Shown here piece after piece: positions 23,709-32,688 of a stretch of 64,000 nucleotides of DNA; position 1 is the stretch's first letter, and every line of letters starts with the position of its first letter. The position numbers and the translations under genes were made by a program. This DNA is from Kutzneria sp036403095 (GTDB lineage Bacteria; Actinomycetota; Actinomycetes; Mycobacteriales; Pseudonocardiaceae): positions 1-64,000 of the forward strand of contig DASWRQ010000216.1 of the NCBI GenBank assembly GCA_036403095.1. Reading direction: 5' to 3'. Under the pieces are notes generated by a model that saw only the letters and a program-made list of their open reading frames with translations, searched no databases and was not told the origin of the DNA.

Positions 23709-26700
23709 TCAGCCGACGGCGATCGCGAACACGTGCAGCTTGGGCTGGCCCTGCGTGGCCACCGAGGTGACGTTGGGCAGGGTCACCACGGAAATCGTCT
23801 TGCCGGCCTGCAGCGGGACCGACGAGTAGTACATGTTGACCTTCTGCGTCTGCTGCCCGCCGCTGTTGTTCAGGTAGGGCAGCGCGGCCGCCACGTCCTC
23901 GCCGGGAATCGACGGCGACTGCCACCAGTCGTTGAAGCCCAGCGCGAACTGCTGCGTGGTGCCGTCGGTGTAGACGATGGTGCCGCCGCCCGAGGGCGTG
24001 CCCGAGTCACCGGTGCCGATGAAGCCCAGCTTGCTGCCGGACCCGTCGAGCAGCACCGACTGCCCGCCGGTGAGCACGTTGTCCGGCTGACCGCCGCCGG
24101 AGGTGGGCCAGGTGAAGGTCAGGCCGTCGTGCTGCACGGCGCCGCCCGAGGTGAGCCCGGCCGCCGCCAGCGCCTGGGCCGAGTAGCTCAGGCCGCCGCC
24201 GTCCAGGTTGGCCGCGCCGGTGTTGTGGTCGTCGCTGATGCCGACGTTGTTGTACGCCGCGGTCAGCGACGCGTACGGCACCGAGGTCTGCCCGACATCC
24301 GTTCGGGTGCCGGCACTTGTGGTCGCCGTGGCGCTGAACGGATACGTGGCCGCCGCGGCGTTGGCGGGTGCGGTGACCTGCCACGTCGTCTTCACGGTCT
24401 GGCCGCCGGCGACCGACGGGAAGGTGGCCGGCGAGGTCGCCGTCGCCGTCCAGCCGGCCGGCGCGGTGATCGACATCGTCACGTTGCCGATGGCCGCGCT
24501 GCCACCGTTGGCGAACGTCGTGGTGGCGGTGATGCTGTTGCCCGCCTTGACGATCGGCGGGATGGACAGCGTCAGCGAGTGCCCGACGACGATCACCGCG
24601 GTGCCGCTGACCCCGTTGACCGTGACCTTGATCGTGGCCACGCCGTCGCCGGCCGCGTGGACCAGGCCCTTCGCGTCGACCGTGGCCACGGCCGTGTTGC
24701 TCGACGCGTAGGTCACCTTGGTCTTGGACAGGTCCACAAAGGACTGGTCGTTGTTGACGGCCAGCACGATGTTGTCGGCCGCCGCGTGCTGCTGGCCGGT
24801 GTCGTCGGCGATCCACTTGTTCTTGCCGGTCAGGTCGATTGTGTCACCGGCCCGGTACACCACGGCCCCGGGCTGCACGGTGACGGAGGTGATCTTCGGC
24901 GTGATCGTCCCGGTCACCGTGGTCTGCACGCTGCTGGCGACGTCACGGGAGTTCGACGCCACCTGGAACTGGTAGACGCCGTCGTACACGGTCTGCCTGA
25001 CGCCGTCCCATTGGGACAGATCGGCGATGTGCACGGGAATGGTGATCCGCTGCGACTGCCCCGGCCGGAGCACGTCGGTCTTCTTGAACCCGGCCAGACG
25101 CTTGACCGGCAGCTGCACGTTCGGCATGGAGAACTTCTGCGCCGCATAGAGTTGCGCGACCGTGGCGCCGGCGGTCTTGCCGGTGTTGGTCACGGTGAAC
25201 GAGACGTTCACGGTGCCGTCGGCGTTGACCGTGGACTTGTCGATGGACGCCGGCGAGTAGCCGAACGTCGAGTAGCTCAGGCCGTAGCCGAACGGATAGC
25301 TCGGCGTGCCGGTGAAGTACTGGTACGTCCGCCCGAGGCCACCGGTGTCGCCCGGCGTCAACCCGTAGTCGTTCATCGGCGGCAGCTGCGAATCGTCCTT
25401 GTACCAGGTGAAGTTGAGGTGGCCACTGGGATTCTGCTTGCCGGTCACCACATCCGCCAGCGCCGCGCCCTGGGCCTGCCCGTTGTAGCCGGAGAACACG
25501 ATGGCCGGCACGCTGCCCTGCACGTCGTCGAGCACGACCGGGCCGTCGGACTGCACGACCAGCGCCGTGTTGGGGTTGCCCAGCGCGGCGACCTGCGTGA
25601 TCAGCGAGTGGTAGTTGCCGGGCAGCGCCAGCGTGCTGCGGTCGTGCCCCTCGTTGGCCACAGTCCCGTCGGTGCCGACGAATTCCACCACCAGATCGGC
25701 GCTCTTGATGTCGGCCTGGGTCTGCGCGGACAGCACCGCCGCGCCGGTCGAGCCGGTGGACGTGCCGGCCGCGTCGAAGATCACGGTGGCCCCCGGCAGC
25801 GCGGCCTTGATCCCGCCGACCGCCCCGACCTGCACGTTCGGCGCGCCCGAGTAGTCGCCCAGGGTGACCTTGTTGGCCATGTCGCCCAGCACCACGACCT
25901 TGTGCACCTTGGACGGCGTCACCGGCAGCACGTTGTGGTCGTTCTTCAGCAGCACCAACGAGTTGTCGGCGACCTTCTGGGCCAACGCTTGGTGCGCCGG
26001 GCTCTGGATGGTGTCCTTGGTGATCTTCGTGTACGGCACGCTGCCGACCGGGTCGAACTCGCCGGTCCGCATCCGGATGGTGAACACCGGCACCAGCGCG
26101 GCGTCCAGCACGCCCTCGCTGAGCACGCCGGCGTTGATCGCCTCCTGGATGTTGGGCAGGGTGTTCTCCTCGCCCGGGCAGTTCAGCGCGGTGCCGGCCC
26201 GCAGCGCGTACGCCTGGCCGCCGGCCGGCCCGGAGACCTTGGCGCCACTGGCCGTGTTCGTCCACGTCGCGCCGACGTCCTTGCCGTCGGTGGTCCAGCC
26301 GGGCGGCGCCCAGTTGTGGCCGCCGTTGGGCTGCCGGTAGGTGGTGCCGACCGCGCCGCAGTCCGAGGTGATGTAGCCGCCGAAGCCGTATGTCCGCTGC
26401 GCCAAGGCATTCGTGGTGTACGTGTCCGCGACCGACGGCGTGCCGTTGATCGCGTTGTACGAGGTCATGAGCCCGGCGACGTGCGCGTTCTCGATCAGGT
26501 CGCGGAACTGCGCCGTGTAGTAGTCACGGATGTCGGCGTCGCTGGCGTCCGAGCTGATGCCGGTCCGGTTGAGCTCGACGTCGTTGAGCGCGTAGTGCTT
26601 GGCCGTCGCGGCGACCTTGAGGTACTTGTCCGGCGTGCCGTCGGCCTTGTTGCCCTGGTAGCCGTTGACGAACGCGCCGGCGATCTGCCCGACCAGATAA

Positions 26701-27254
26701 GGATCCTCGCCGAACGCCTCGTCGGTCCGGCCCCAGCGCGGGTCGCGGTCCATGTTGACGGTCGGGGCCCAGTAGGTCAGCGACCCGTAGTCGTTGACGT
26801 CCGGGCCGATGTTGTTGGCGCTCACGCCCCACAGCGACTTGTCCAGGAAACCGCGCACCTCGTCGGAGACCGCGGTCGTCTCCTGGTACACCAGATCGGG
26901 GTCCCAGGCCATGCTGGACGCGAAGTTGGTCGGGAAGCTGGTGGCGTGCACCTGCTCCGGCGGGGTGTTGGGGTTGGTGGAGGCGCCGAGCCGGTTGATG
27001 CCGTGCTGGCCCTCGTTCCAGTAGGTGTACTGCTGCACCCCGAGTCTGGGGATCGCCGGCCCGCTGTTGGTGGAGAGCTGGCGGACCTTCTCCTCCAGCG
27101 TCATCCGCGAGACCAGGTCGGCCGCGCGCTCGGCGAACGAGTAGTGCGTGTCCTGGTAGATGGGGACAGGATCGGTGGCAGCCGCGCTGCCGCTGGTCAG
27201 GGCCAGGGCGCAGACCGCCGCGCACACCGAGGCCACAGTCGCCGTTATCCGCAT
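23709..27254 (-). CDS. Secreted multidomain GH3 enzyme, beta-xylosidase-like
   Basis: A 1181-aa secreted glycosidase. A Sec signal peptide (MRITATVASVCAAVCALALTSGSAAA) is followed by the GH3 N-domain with the RDPRWGRTDEAFGEDPYL block and nucleophile D298 in YITSDCGAVG, a form seen in xylan 1,4-beta-xylosidases rather than the SDW of beta-glucosidases. The GH3 C-domain (NSLVLLKNDHNVLP), an Fn3-like domain, an Ig-like Big_2 module (TYASSNTAVATVDAKGLVHAAGDGVATIKVTVNG), a NEW3-type module (APAGWTATATSPATF) and a 160-residue beta-rich C-terminus follow. ATG 27254 has GGAGG upstream. It is divergent from the ROK gene, whose operators probably control it. Confidence 0.9.
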   Translation of the reverse strand: MRITATVASVCAAVCALALTSGSAAATDPVPIYQDTHYSFAERAADLVSRMTLEEKVRQLSTNSGPAIPRLGVQQYTYWNEGQHGINRLGASTNPNTPPEQVHATSFPTNFASSMAWDPDLVYQETTAVSDEVRGFLDKSLWGVSANNIGPDVNDYGSLTYWAPTVNMDRDPRWGRTDEAFGEDPYLVGQIAGAFVNGYQGNKADGTPDKYLKVAATAKHYALNDVELNRTGISSDASDADIRDYYTAQFRDLIENAHVAGLMTSYNAINGTPSVADTYTTNALAQRTYGFGGYITSDCGAVGTTYRQPNGGHNWAPPGWTTDGKDVGATWTNTASGAKVSGPAGGQAYALRAGTALNCPGEENTLPNIQEAINAGVLSEGVLDAALVPVFTIRMRTGEFDPVGSVPYTKITKDTIQSPAHQALAQKVADNSLVLLKNDHNVLPVTPSKVHKVVVLGDMANKVTLGDYSGAPNVQVGAVGGIKAALPGATVIFDAAGTSTGSTGAAVLSAQTQADIKSADLVVEFVGTDGTVANEGHDRSTLALPGNYHSLITQVAALGNPNTALVVQSDGPVVLDDVQGSVPAIVFSGYNGQAQGAALADVVTGKQNPSGHLNFTWYKDDSQLPPMNDYGLTPGDTGGLGRTYQYFTGTPSYPFGYGLSYSTFGYSPASIDKSTVNADGTVNVSFTVTNTGKTAGATVAQLYAAQKFSMPNVQLPVKRLAGFKKTDVLRPGQSQRITIPVHIADLSQWDGVRQTVYDGVYQFQVASNSRDVASSVQTTVTGTITPKITSVTVQPGAVVYRAGDTIDLTGKNKWIADDTGQQHAAADNIVLAVNNDQSFVDLSKTKVTYASSNTAVATVDAKGLVHAAGDGVATIKVTVNGVSGTAVIVVGHSLTLSIPPIVKAGNSITATTTFANGGSAAIGNVTMSITAPAGWTATATSPATFPSVAGGQTVKTTWQVTAPANAAAATYPFSATATTSAGTRTDVGQTSVPYASLTAAYNNVGISDDHNTGAANLDGGGLSYSAQALAAAGLTSGGAVQHDGLTFTWPTSGGGQPDNVLTGGQSVLLDGSGSKLGFIGTGDSGTPSGGGTIVYTDGTTQQFALGFNDWWQSPSIPGEDVAAALPYLNNSGGQQTQKVNMYYSSVPLQAGKTISVVTLPNVTSVATQGQPKLHVFAIAVG

Positions 27255-27357
27255 TACTTGGCTGCCTCCGTCGTTGGAGAAGCTCGGTTGCGGGGCTGGC
27301 GGCAAGGCCACTAAGGCTGGTTTTAGCCCGAAGTGACGCCCCGACGGGACTACGAGG

Positions 27358-27385
27358 CTTAGGATTGTCCGGCAGTAGGCCTAAG
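27358..27385. promoter_or_regulatory. CTTAGG/CCTAAG inverted repeat, GH3-ROK divergent promoter
   Basis: CTTAGG (27358-27363) and CCTAAG (27380-27385) form an inverted repeat across 16 bp; another CTAAGG is at 27311. Similar CTTAG half-sites occur before the ThuA and xylA genes. Probable ROK operator. Confidence 0.5.
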
Positions 27386-27402
27386 TCAAGGTGTTACCTT
27401 GA
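27386..27402. promoter_or_regulatory. Perfect palindrome directly before the ROK start
   Basis: TCAAGGT-GTT-ACCTTGA, 7-bp arms, ending four bases before the ATG at 27407. Position suggests autorepression of the ROK gene. Confidence 0.6.
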
Positions 27403-27406
27403 CCGT

Positions 27407-28591
27407 ATGGCGCAGGCTCCGCTCAACCTCAGGGAAGAAGGTCGGTTGCGGGTCCTGCAGGCCCTGCACCGCACCGGCCACAGCAGTCGGGTTGAGCTGG
27501 TCCGGCAGACCGGGTTGTCCAAGGCCACGGTGTCCACGCTGGTGGCGGACCTGATGGCGGTCGGGCTGGTGCGCGAGGACGACGAGCCGCCGGGCGAGAC
27601 CCGCCGCACCGGCCGGCCGGCCCAGGGCTTGTCGCTGGTGCCGACCGCGGCGTACGCGTTCGGCGCGGACATCGGCCACCAGCACGTCCGGGTGGTGCTG
27701 TCCGACCTGCTCGGCACGCCGCTGTGGGACCGGTTCGTGGTCAAGGAGGTCGACCGGGAGCCGGCCCAGACCCTGGACCTGATCGCCGACCTGGTCACGC
27801 AAGCGTTGCGGGACAACGACATTCCGCTGGAGCGGGTGCTCGGCATCGGCGCCGGCATCGCCTCGCCGGTCGAGCGTGGCGGCGAGCTCGGCCACTCGAT
27901 GATCATGTCGGCCTGGGCCGGGCTGCGGCCGGCGTGGGAGCTGGAGCGGCGCACCGGACTGGCCGGCCTGGTCACCAACGACGCGAACGCCGGCGCGCTG
28001 GCCGAGCGGCTCTACGGCGTCGCCCGCGACACCGGGGACATGGTGTACGTGCGGCTGTCGGCCGGCATCGGCGCGGGCATTGTCGTTGACGGACAACTGA
28101 TGCTCGGCGCCCGCGGCCTGGCCGGCGAGGTCGGGCACCTGCTGGCCGAGCCGGGCGGGCGGATCTGCCGCTGCGGCAACCGGGGCTGCCTGGAAACGGT
28201 GGCCAGCCCGGTCGCGGTGGCCGAGCTGCTGGCCCGCAGCTGGGGCGAGCCGGTGACGCCGCTGGACCTGCCGCGGCTGGTCGCCGAGGGCAATCCCGGG
28301 GCGTGCCGGGCGATCGAGGACGCCGGCGAGGCCGTCGGCCGGGTGCTGGCCTCGGTCGTGACGCTCGTGGACCCGGAACTTGTTGTGGTGGGCGGGGATC
28401 TGGCCTCGGCCGGCGAGCTGATCCTGGCCCCCGTCCGGTGGAACATCCGCAAGCACGCGCTGTCGCTGGGCGCGCGGCAGGTGTCCGTGGTGGCGGGGGA
28501 GCTGGGGGATCGGGCCGAGGTGCGGGGAGCCGCTGGGATCGTGTTGTCCAACGCGCCCCGCCTGCTCGCGACGGCCGCCAGCGCGGCGTGA
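27407..28591 (+). CDS. ROK family transcriptional repressor (XylR/NagC-like)
   Basis: A 394-aa ROK regulator: an N-terminal MarR-like helix-turn-helix (VELVRQTGLSKATVSTLVADLMAVGLV, about 25-50) and a sugar-kinase-like ROK domain with the zinc motif CRCGNRGCLE and the ROK signature around GARGLAGEVGHLLAEPGG. Such proteins sense free sugars and repress glycoside-utilisation genes. ATG 27407 is preferred because homology begins there. It is divergent from the GH3 gene across 152 bp holding two palindromes, and its own operator lies against its start. A strong terminator follows. It most likely controls carbohydrate island I and perhaps xylA. Confidence 0.9.
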   Translation: MAQAPLNLREEGRLRVLQALHRTGHSSRVELVRQTGLSKATVSTLVADLMAVGLVREDDEPPGETRRTGRPAQGLSLVPTAAYAFGADIGHQHVRVVLSDLLGTPLWDRFVVKEVDREPAQTLDLIADLVTQALRDNDIPLERVLGIGAGIASPVERGGELGHSMIMSAWAGLRPAWELERRTGLAGLVTNDANAGALAERLYGVARDTGDMVYVRLSAGIGAGIVVDGQLMLGARGLAGEVGHLLAEPGGRICRCGNRGCLETVASPVAVAELLARSWGEPVTPLDLPRLVAEGNPGACRAIEDAGEAVGRVLASVVTLVDPELVVVGGDLASAGELILAPVRWNIRKHALSLGARQVSVVAGELGDRAEVRGAAGIVLSNAPRLLATAASAA

Positions 28592-28604
28592 CCGGCCCCG
28601 TTGC

Positions 28605-28654
28605 GCCGGGAAGGTCGCCTTCACCGCGTTCGCAGTGAAGGCGGCCTTCCCGGC
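28605..28654. terminator. Bidirectional terminator between ROK and ThuA genes
   Basis: A 20-bp stem with one mismatch (28605-28624 with 28635-28654) and a ten-base loop, between two convergent stops. Very stable. Confidence 0.85.
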
Positions 28655-28661
28655 ATTGGGC

Positions 28662-29930
28662 TCAGGACTGCTGCTGCAACCGGAACGACTGCGACGCGAC
28701 CCCGGTGCAGGTGGCCTGGGTCAGCTGCGTGCCGTCGCCAGAACCCGAGGTCGTCAGGCACTTCTGGGTGGCCATGCTGGTGAAGTGCCAGTAGCCGCCG
28801 CCCTCCTGGACCGCCTGCCACTGCTGGTTCGTGCCGCCGCCGTAGGCCCACAGCTGGATGCCGGCGCCGTCGGAGGTGGAGCGACCGGACACGTCCAGCG
28901 ATTCGGCGGTGTTGCCGCGGTTGTTCACCCGCAGCCAGGGGCCGTTCGTTCCCTGGAACTGGAACTGCTGCCCGTTGCTGTTGTTGCAGGCGTATTGCTG
29001 GATCACGGTGCCGTTCGCGGTGCCGCCGCTGCGGGCGTCGACACACTTGCTGTTGCCCTTGTTCACCAGGCTGAAGTAGCCACCCGGATTGATCTGGTCA
29101 GTGGGGGCGTCCGTCGGGGCGCCGCCGCCGAGCCATAGTAGGCCGTCGATGATGAACTTGTCCTGGACCGGATCCGCGAAAGTGGACGACAGTGGCGTCT
29201 TCGTCGTGTAGTTCATCGCGTCGTGCCCGAAGTTGGCGTACAGCATCTTGTATTGCTTGTTCGCCCACAGAATGGGGTAGTAGCCGCTGTACCAGGACTG
29301 GTTGGGGTCGGTGCCGACCGGGAAGCTCGACGCGTCGACCGAGGCCAGGACCTGGATGTTCGGGTTCTGCCGCAGGTCGTTCTGCCAGCTGTACCATTCG
29401 CTCACGCCGGCCGTCCAGGTCGTCGGCAGCCGCCGCGTCGCCGCGTGCGACGAATCCGTGTGCAGAATGGCGGTGGTCGGGAACCAGGTGTTGTTGCGGA
29501 ACGTTCCGGTGCCCATCAGCGTGTTGTTGAACCACGACCAGCCGGTGCCGGAATCATTGTAGGCCGACACGTGCCAACCGAAGTACGCGCCGCCGTTCTG
29601 CATATAGTGCTGGAAGCCGGCGCGCTGGCCGGAATCCGTCGGCACGTCGTCGAGGAACATGACGACATTGGCCTGCGCGGTGGTGAGGCTGTTCAGCATC
29701 GACCAGTTGTTGGTCTGCTGGTACGAGAAGTTGTACTGCGCCGCGACCTGGGGGAACCAGATCGCCGCCTCCTTTTCGAATGCGATGTGTGCGTCGTCGT
29801 ACGTGCCGGAGTAGAAGGCGATGACCTTGAACTGCGGCGCCTGCGGCGCGGCGGGGGTGTTGGCTGCCGTGGACAACAGCAACACCAGGGACAGCGCGGC
29901 GACGACCGCGCGCGCGAGCCTCGTTTTCAC
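28662..29930 (-). CDS. Secreted ThuA-domain protein with ricin-type beta-trefoil domain
   Basis: A 422-aa secreted protein. A Sec signal peptide (about 1-28, ending TPAA) precedes a ThuA-like domain (34-270: FKVIAFYSGTYDDAHIAFEKEA, NVVMFLDDVP, YFGWHVSAYND), a fold found in trehalose-utilisation proteins and glycosidase-associated proteins with no proven catalysis here. Residues 285-422 are a CBM13/ricin lectin domain with the QxW-like repeats GQQFQF, NQQWQ and SQSFRL. It likely binds or helps process polysaccharide outside the cell. Its promoter region carries GCACTTAGT, shared with xylA, suggesting co-regulation. Confidence 0.83.
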   Translation of the reverse strand: MKTRLARAVVAALSLVLLLSTAANTPAAPQAPQFKVIAFYSGTYDDAHIAFEKEAAIWFPQVAAQYNFSYQQTNNWSMLNSLTTAQANVVMFLDDVPTDSGQRAGFQHYMQNGGAYFGWHVSAYNDSGTGWSWFNNTLMGTGTFRNNTWFPTTAILHTDSSHAATRRLPTTWTAGVSEWYSWQNDLRQNPNIQVLASVDASSFPVGTDPNQSWYSGYYPILWANKQYKMLYANFGHDAMNYTTKTPLSSTFADPVQDKFIIDGLLWLGGGAPTDAPTDQINPGGYFSLVNKGNSKCVDARSGGTANGTVIQQYACNNSNGQQFQFQGTNGPWLRVNNRGNTAESLDVSGRSTSDGAGIQLWAYGGGTNQQWQAVQEGGGYWHFTSMATQKCLTTSGSGDGTQLTQATCTGVASQSFRLQQQS

Positions 29931-30018
29931 TGGGACCCTTTCCGTTCAGGGCGACGGGTAGGGGCCGTCCGAGCTGGCGGTCTGCGGAGCGACGTGCAGT
30001 CAAGGAAGCATAAATCCA

Positions 30019-30043
30019 GCACTTAGTTCAAGACTCTAATTAG
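30019..30043. promoter_or_regulatory. GCACTTAGT motif upstream of the ThuA gene
   Basis: GCACTTAGT at 30019-30027 is identical to 50296-50304 before xylA, and TTAG recurs at 30040-30043. It is AT-rich against a GC-rich background, about 90 bp before the start at 29930. Confidence 0.45.
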
Positions 30044-30120
30044 GGGAGCGCGCACGTTCGGCGCAACGGGCCCTGCAGTTGCGCCTTTCGGCCGCGGCGG
30101 CGCGCATGCGTCAATGGGCA

Positions 30121-30163
30121 AATTCGCCCCCTGAGTGCTTTCCTGACACTCAGGGGGCGAATT
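30121..30163 (-). terminator. 17-bp perfect hairpin terminator after DUF1772 gene
   Basis: AATTCGCCCCCTGAGTG (30121-30137) pairs perfectly with 30147-30163, nine-base loop, 23 bases beyond the DUF1772 stop on the minus strand. It should end the three-gene P450 operon. Confidence 0.88.
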
Positions 30164-30186
30164 GTCGACGCCTTTGTTTCATTGTT

Positions 30187-30654
30187 TCAGCTCACCGCGA
30201 GCGTGACCACCAATGCGGCCAGGCCGCCGGTGCTGGTCAGCGTGCGCACGTTGTTCCAGCGCACCCAGCGCGTCTCGAACTCGTGCCACGCCGGGCCCGG
30301 TTCGGCCGGGTCGGCCTTGTCCAGGGCCAGGTTGAGCGGGATGTTGATCTGGAAGGTGATCAGCAGGGCGGCGCCGAACAGGACAAGGCCGACCGCCTCG
30401 CCGGCCACCCTCGGCCAGTTGCCGCCGAGCCCGTCCACGAAGATCGACACGACCGTGAGGAACGGTGCGCCGACGAAGCTGAGGGCGAACCAGCCGTTCA
30501 GGATCGCGACGTTGATCCCCTGCATGGTCTGCACGCGGACCGCGTCGTCGCTGCGACGCAGCCCGGGCATCACCGCGCAGCTGAAGGCGTAGAACAGGCC
30601 CGCGCCCAGGCCGGTCGCCACGGTCGCGAGGACGAGCACGATTTGTCCGAACAT
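30187..30654 (-). CDS. DUF1772 membrane protein (anthrone oxygenase-like)
   Basis: A 155-aa protein with four hydrophobic segments (near 1-22, 50-70, 85-108, 140-155) and the DUF1772 pattern GLFYAFSCAVMPGL and RWVRWNNVRTL. Some DUF1772 members in natural-product clusters act as cofactor-free anthrone oxygenases, others have unknown roles. It is the last gene of a probable operon with the P450 and nucleotidyltransferase, starting 33 bp after the latter. GGAGG lies two bases before the ATG. Function here is open. Confidence 0.82.
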   Translation of the reverse strand: MFGQIVLVLATVATGLGAGLFYAFSCAVMPGLRRSDDAVRVQTMQGINVAILNGWFALSFVGAPFLTVVSIFVDGLGGNWPRVAGEAVGLVLFGAALLITFQINIPLNLALDKADPAEPGPAWHEFETRWVRWNNVRTLTSTGGLAALVVTLAVS

Positions 30655-30687
30655 GTCCTCCAGTCCATGACTCGGCGCGGCCCGGCG

Positions 30688-31416
30688 TCAACAGCAACTT
30701 GCGATCGCCGCCCGAAGGTAGGCCAGCGCCGCGGCCTGCCGGTCGGCGTCGGGCGGCCCGCCCTCGCCCAACCGGGTTGTCCGATGCCGCAACGCTTCCT
30801 CGATGATCGCCCGGTGCTCGGGGAACGCCTGGATGGCGTGCCGAGCGGCGCCGGACTTCGAGGTGATGTCGCCCGTGACCATCGAGTAGTGCAGCCGGCT
30901 GATGCCCAGCACGACCCAGGCGATGCCGACGGCGTGGGCCAGGTCGGCCGGGTCGTCGAGGTGCTGCCGCCAGTACGTGTTCGCGTTGCCGCGCACCCAT
31001 TCCCGCAGTTCCTCGGGATCCGCGTGCACGTTCAGCTCGGCCGGTCGCGGGCCCCTGATCCGGACACCGTGGTTGGCCAGCGTGATCCACTCCACCGGCG
31101 ACCGGCCCTCGTTGCCGACGCCGAGCCGGCCGTCCAGCTGATAGTGGCCGTCGGGCAGTTCGGCCGGGCTGGTGCGGAGATCCGTGAACGTCACGTACAG
31201 GCCGTCGAACCGGTGCAGGCCCTGGTGGACCTGCCGCAGCAGCTCCGGGTCCGGGTCGTCGGCCACCGCGATGAAGTCGACGTCCGAGACCTCGTCGTGG
31301 AAGTCGTCCAGGGCAATGGATCCGACCAGGTAGAGGCCCTGCAGCAGGCCCGGGCTGGCCTGGTCCATGCGCTGCGTGTAGCGGTCGACGAGGTCCTTCG
31401 CCCTTGGTGGCAACAT
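30688..31416 (-). CDS. Nucleotidyltransferase-domain protein, aminoglycoside adenylyltransferase-like
   Basis: A 242-aa protein with the polymerase-beta-type motif GSIALDDFHDEVSDVDFIA; GS plus the two Asp residues in SDVDF is the metal and nucleotide site of ANT(3'')-like adenylyltransferases. The C-terminal helical part resembles the DUF4111 domain of AadA-type enzymes. It could adenylylate an aminoglycoside or another hydroxylated small molecule; acquired resistance is not implied. Start ATG 31416, with GTG codons at 31422 and 31425 as alternatives, ten bases after the P450 stop. It is probably co-transcribed with the P450. Confidence 0.75.
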   Translation of the reverse strand: MLPPRAKDLVDRYTQRMDQASPGLLQGLYLVGSIALDDFHDEVSDVDFIAVADDPDPELLRQVHQGLHRFDGLYVTFTDLRTSPAELPDGHYQLDGRLGVGNEGRSPVEWITLANHGVRIRGPRPAELNVHADPEELREWVRGNANTYWRQHLDDPADLAHAVGIAWVVLGISRLHYSMVTGDITSKSGAARHAIQAFPEHRAIIEEALRHRTTRLGEGGPPDADRQAAALAYLRAAIASCC

Positions 31417-31426
31417 GATCACCACA

Positions 31427-32545
31427 TTAGGCCGTGTGGACGGGCAGCGTGGCCAGCCGCCAGTTGCCGGGGTCGGGCACGCGCACCGGATCGGCGGCCA
31501 GGCGCAGGCCGGGAAAGCGCGTGAACAGTGTCGTCAGCGCGACTTCGGTCTCCAGGCGCGCCAGCGCCGCGCCGAGGCAGAAGTGCGCGCCGTGGGCGAA
31601 AGCCAGGTGCGGTCCCGGCACGCGGGTGACGTCCAGGCGGTCCGGGTCGGGGAACACGGCCGGGTCCCGGTTGGCCGACAGCATCGACACCGTGACGCGC
31701 TCGCCCTCCGGGATGGGCACGCCGCCGATCTCCACGTCCTCGGTGGTGAAGCGCGGCACCGTCAGCAGCTGCGGCGTGCACCAGCGCAGCAGTTCCTCCA
31801 CCGCTCGCGGCGGGTCTTCCTGCAACAACGCGATCTGTGCCGGGTGCGTCAGCAGCGCCTCCACGGCGTTGGCGATCAGGTTGCCCGGGACCTGGCCGGC
31901 CAGCACCAGATGCCACACCAGGACCACCATCTCGTCGTCCGTGGCCTCGGACCGCACCAGGTCCGCGAGCAGGCCGTCGCCCGGCTCGGCCCTGGCCCTG
32001 GCCACCGCCGCCTTCGCGCCGGCGATGACCTCCGGGATCGCCTCCTGGAACGCCTGCCCCTGGCCGCCGGCCACCGCGATGCCGACCCGCCGCCACATCG
32101 GCCGCTCGTGCTCGGCGATGCCCACCAGGTCGCAGATCACCTCGATCGGCATCGGGTGGGCGAAGTCGGTGAGCAGATCGAAGGCCTCGGGCCGGTCGGC
32201 GAGCAGGCTCCGCACCGTCTGCTCGATCTTGGGCCGGAACTCCGCGATCCGTCGCGATGTGAAGGCCGGCGCGGCCAGGCGGCGGAGGCGGGCGTGGTCC
32301 GGGCCGTCCATCTCGCCCAGGTTCGGCGTCTCCGGCAGGCCCTCGGGGCGCATCGCGTAGCTCTCCCGGGCCAGCCGGAACCGCGGGTCGGTCAGCACCT
32401 GTCGGGCGTGTTCGTGCCTGGTCACGATCCATAACGTGCCCAGGCCCGGCACCTCCATCGTCGCCACCGGCGAGTCCTGCCGGACCGCCGCGTAGGTGGC
32501 CGCCGGGTCGAGGAGGGCGGCCGGGTCGGCCGGGTCAATTCGCAT
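31427..32545 (-). CDS. Cytochrome P450 with non-canonical I-helix
   Basis: A 372-aa P450, somewhat short. The haem loop FAHGAHFCLGAALAR gives C323, and ExxR is E251-R254. In the I-helix the usual AG-x-(E/D)-T is A216-G217-Q-V-P-G, so the acid and alcohol residues used for proton delivery to the haem-bound oxygen are replaced by Val and Pro. Such enzymes often use substrate-assisted or unusual chemistry. No ferredoxin gene is adjacent. GGAG sits five bases before the ATG. It heads the P450-nucleotidyltransferase-DUF1772 operon and is divergent from a TetR gene across a palindrome-rich region. Confidence 0.9.
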   Translation of the reverse strand: MRIDPADPAALLDPAATYAAVRQDSPVATMEVPGLGTLWIVTRHEHARQVLTDPRFRLARESYAMRPEGLPETPNLGEMDGPDHARLRRLAAPAFTSRRIAEFRPKIEQTVRSLLADRPEAFDLLTDFAHPMPIEVICDLVGIAEHERPMWRRVGIAVAGGQGQAFQEAIPEVIAGAKAAVARARAEPGDGLLADLVRSEATDDEMVVLVWHLVLAGQVPGNLIANAVEALLTHPAQIALLQEDPPRAVEELLRWCTPQLLTVPRFTTEDVEIGGVPIPEGERVTVSMLSANRDPAVFPDPDRLDVTRVPGPHLAFAHGAHFCLGAALARLETEVALTTLFTRFPGLRLAADPVRVPDPGNWRLATLPVHTA

Positions 32546-32556
32546 GATCGCTCCAT

Positions 32557-32590
32557 TCAGATGATGAGATCATATGTTTCTACCATCTGA
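32557..32590. promoter_or_regulatory. TetR operator candidates in the P450-TetR divergent region
   Basis: TCAGATG (32557-32563) and CATCTGA (32584-32590) form an inverted repeat; nested inside is ATGAT-GAG-ATCAT (32561-32573). Located just before the P450 start. Confidence 0.6.
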
Positions 32591-32688
32591 GTGATGACGG
32601 TATCTTCGCGGCGGGTGGCGGTGCAACCATCGACCGGTTGCCGCGGCCGGCGGACGGGCGGCCGGCCGCCGCGTGAGCGAGGAGAGGC

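Noticed and set aside
23733..27314. Nearly 1200-codon frame antisense to the GH3 gene
   Set aside because: Composition (Arg, Gly, His, Val rich) and full overlap with a well-supported GH3 gene mark it as a shadow.
22038..29930. Biosynthetic gene cluster
   Set aside because: Contents are extracellular glycosidases, a sugar regulator and lectin domains; no synthase, so polysaccharide use fits better.
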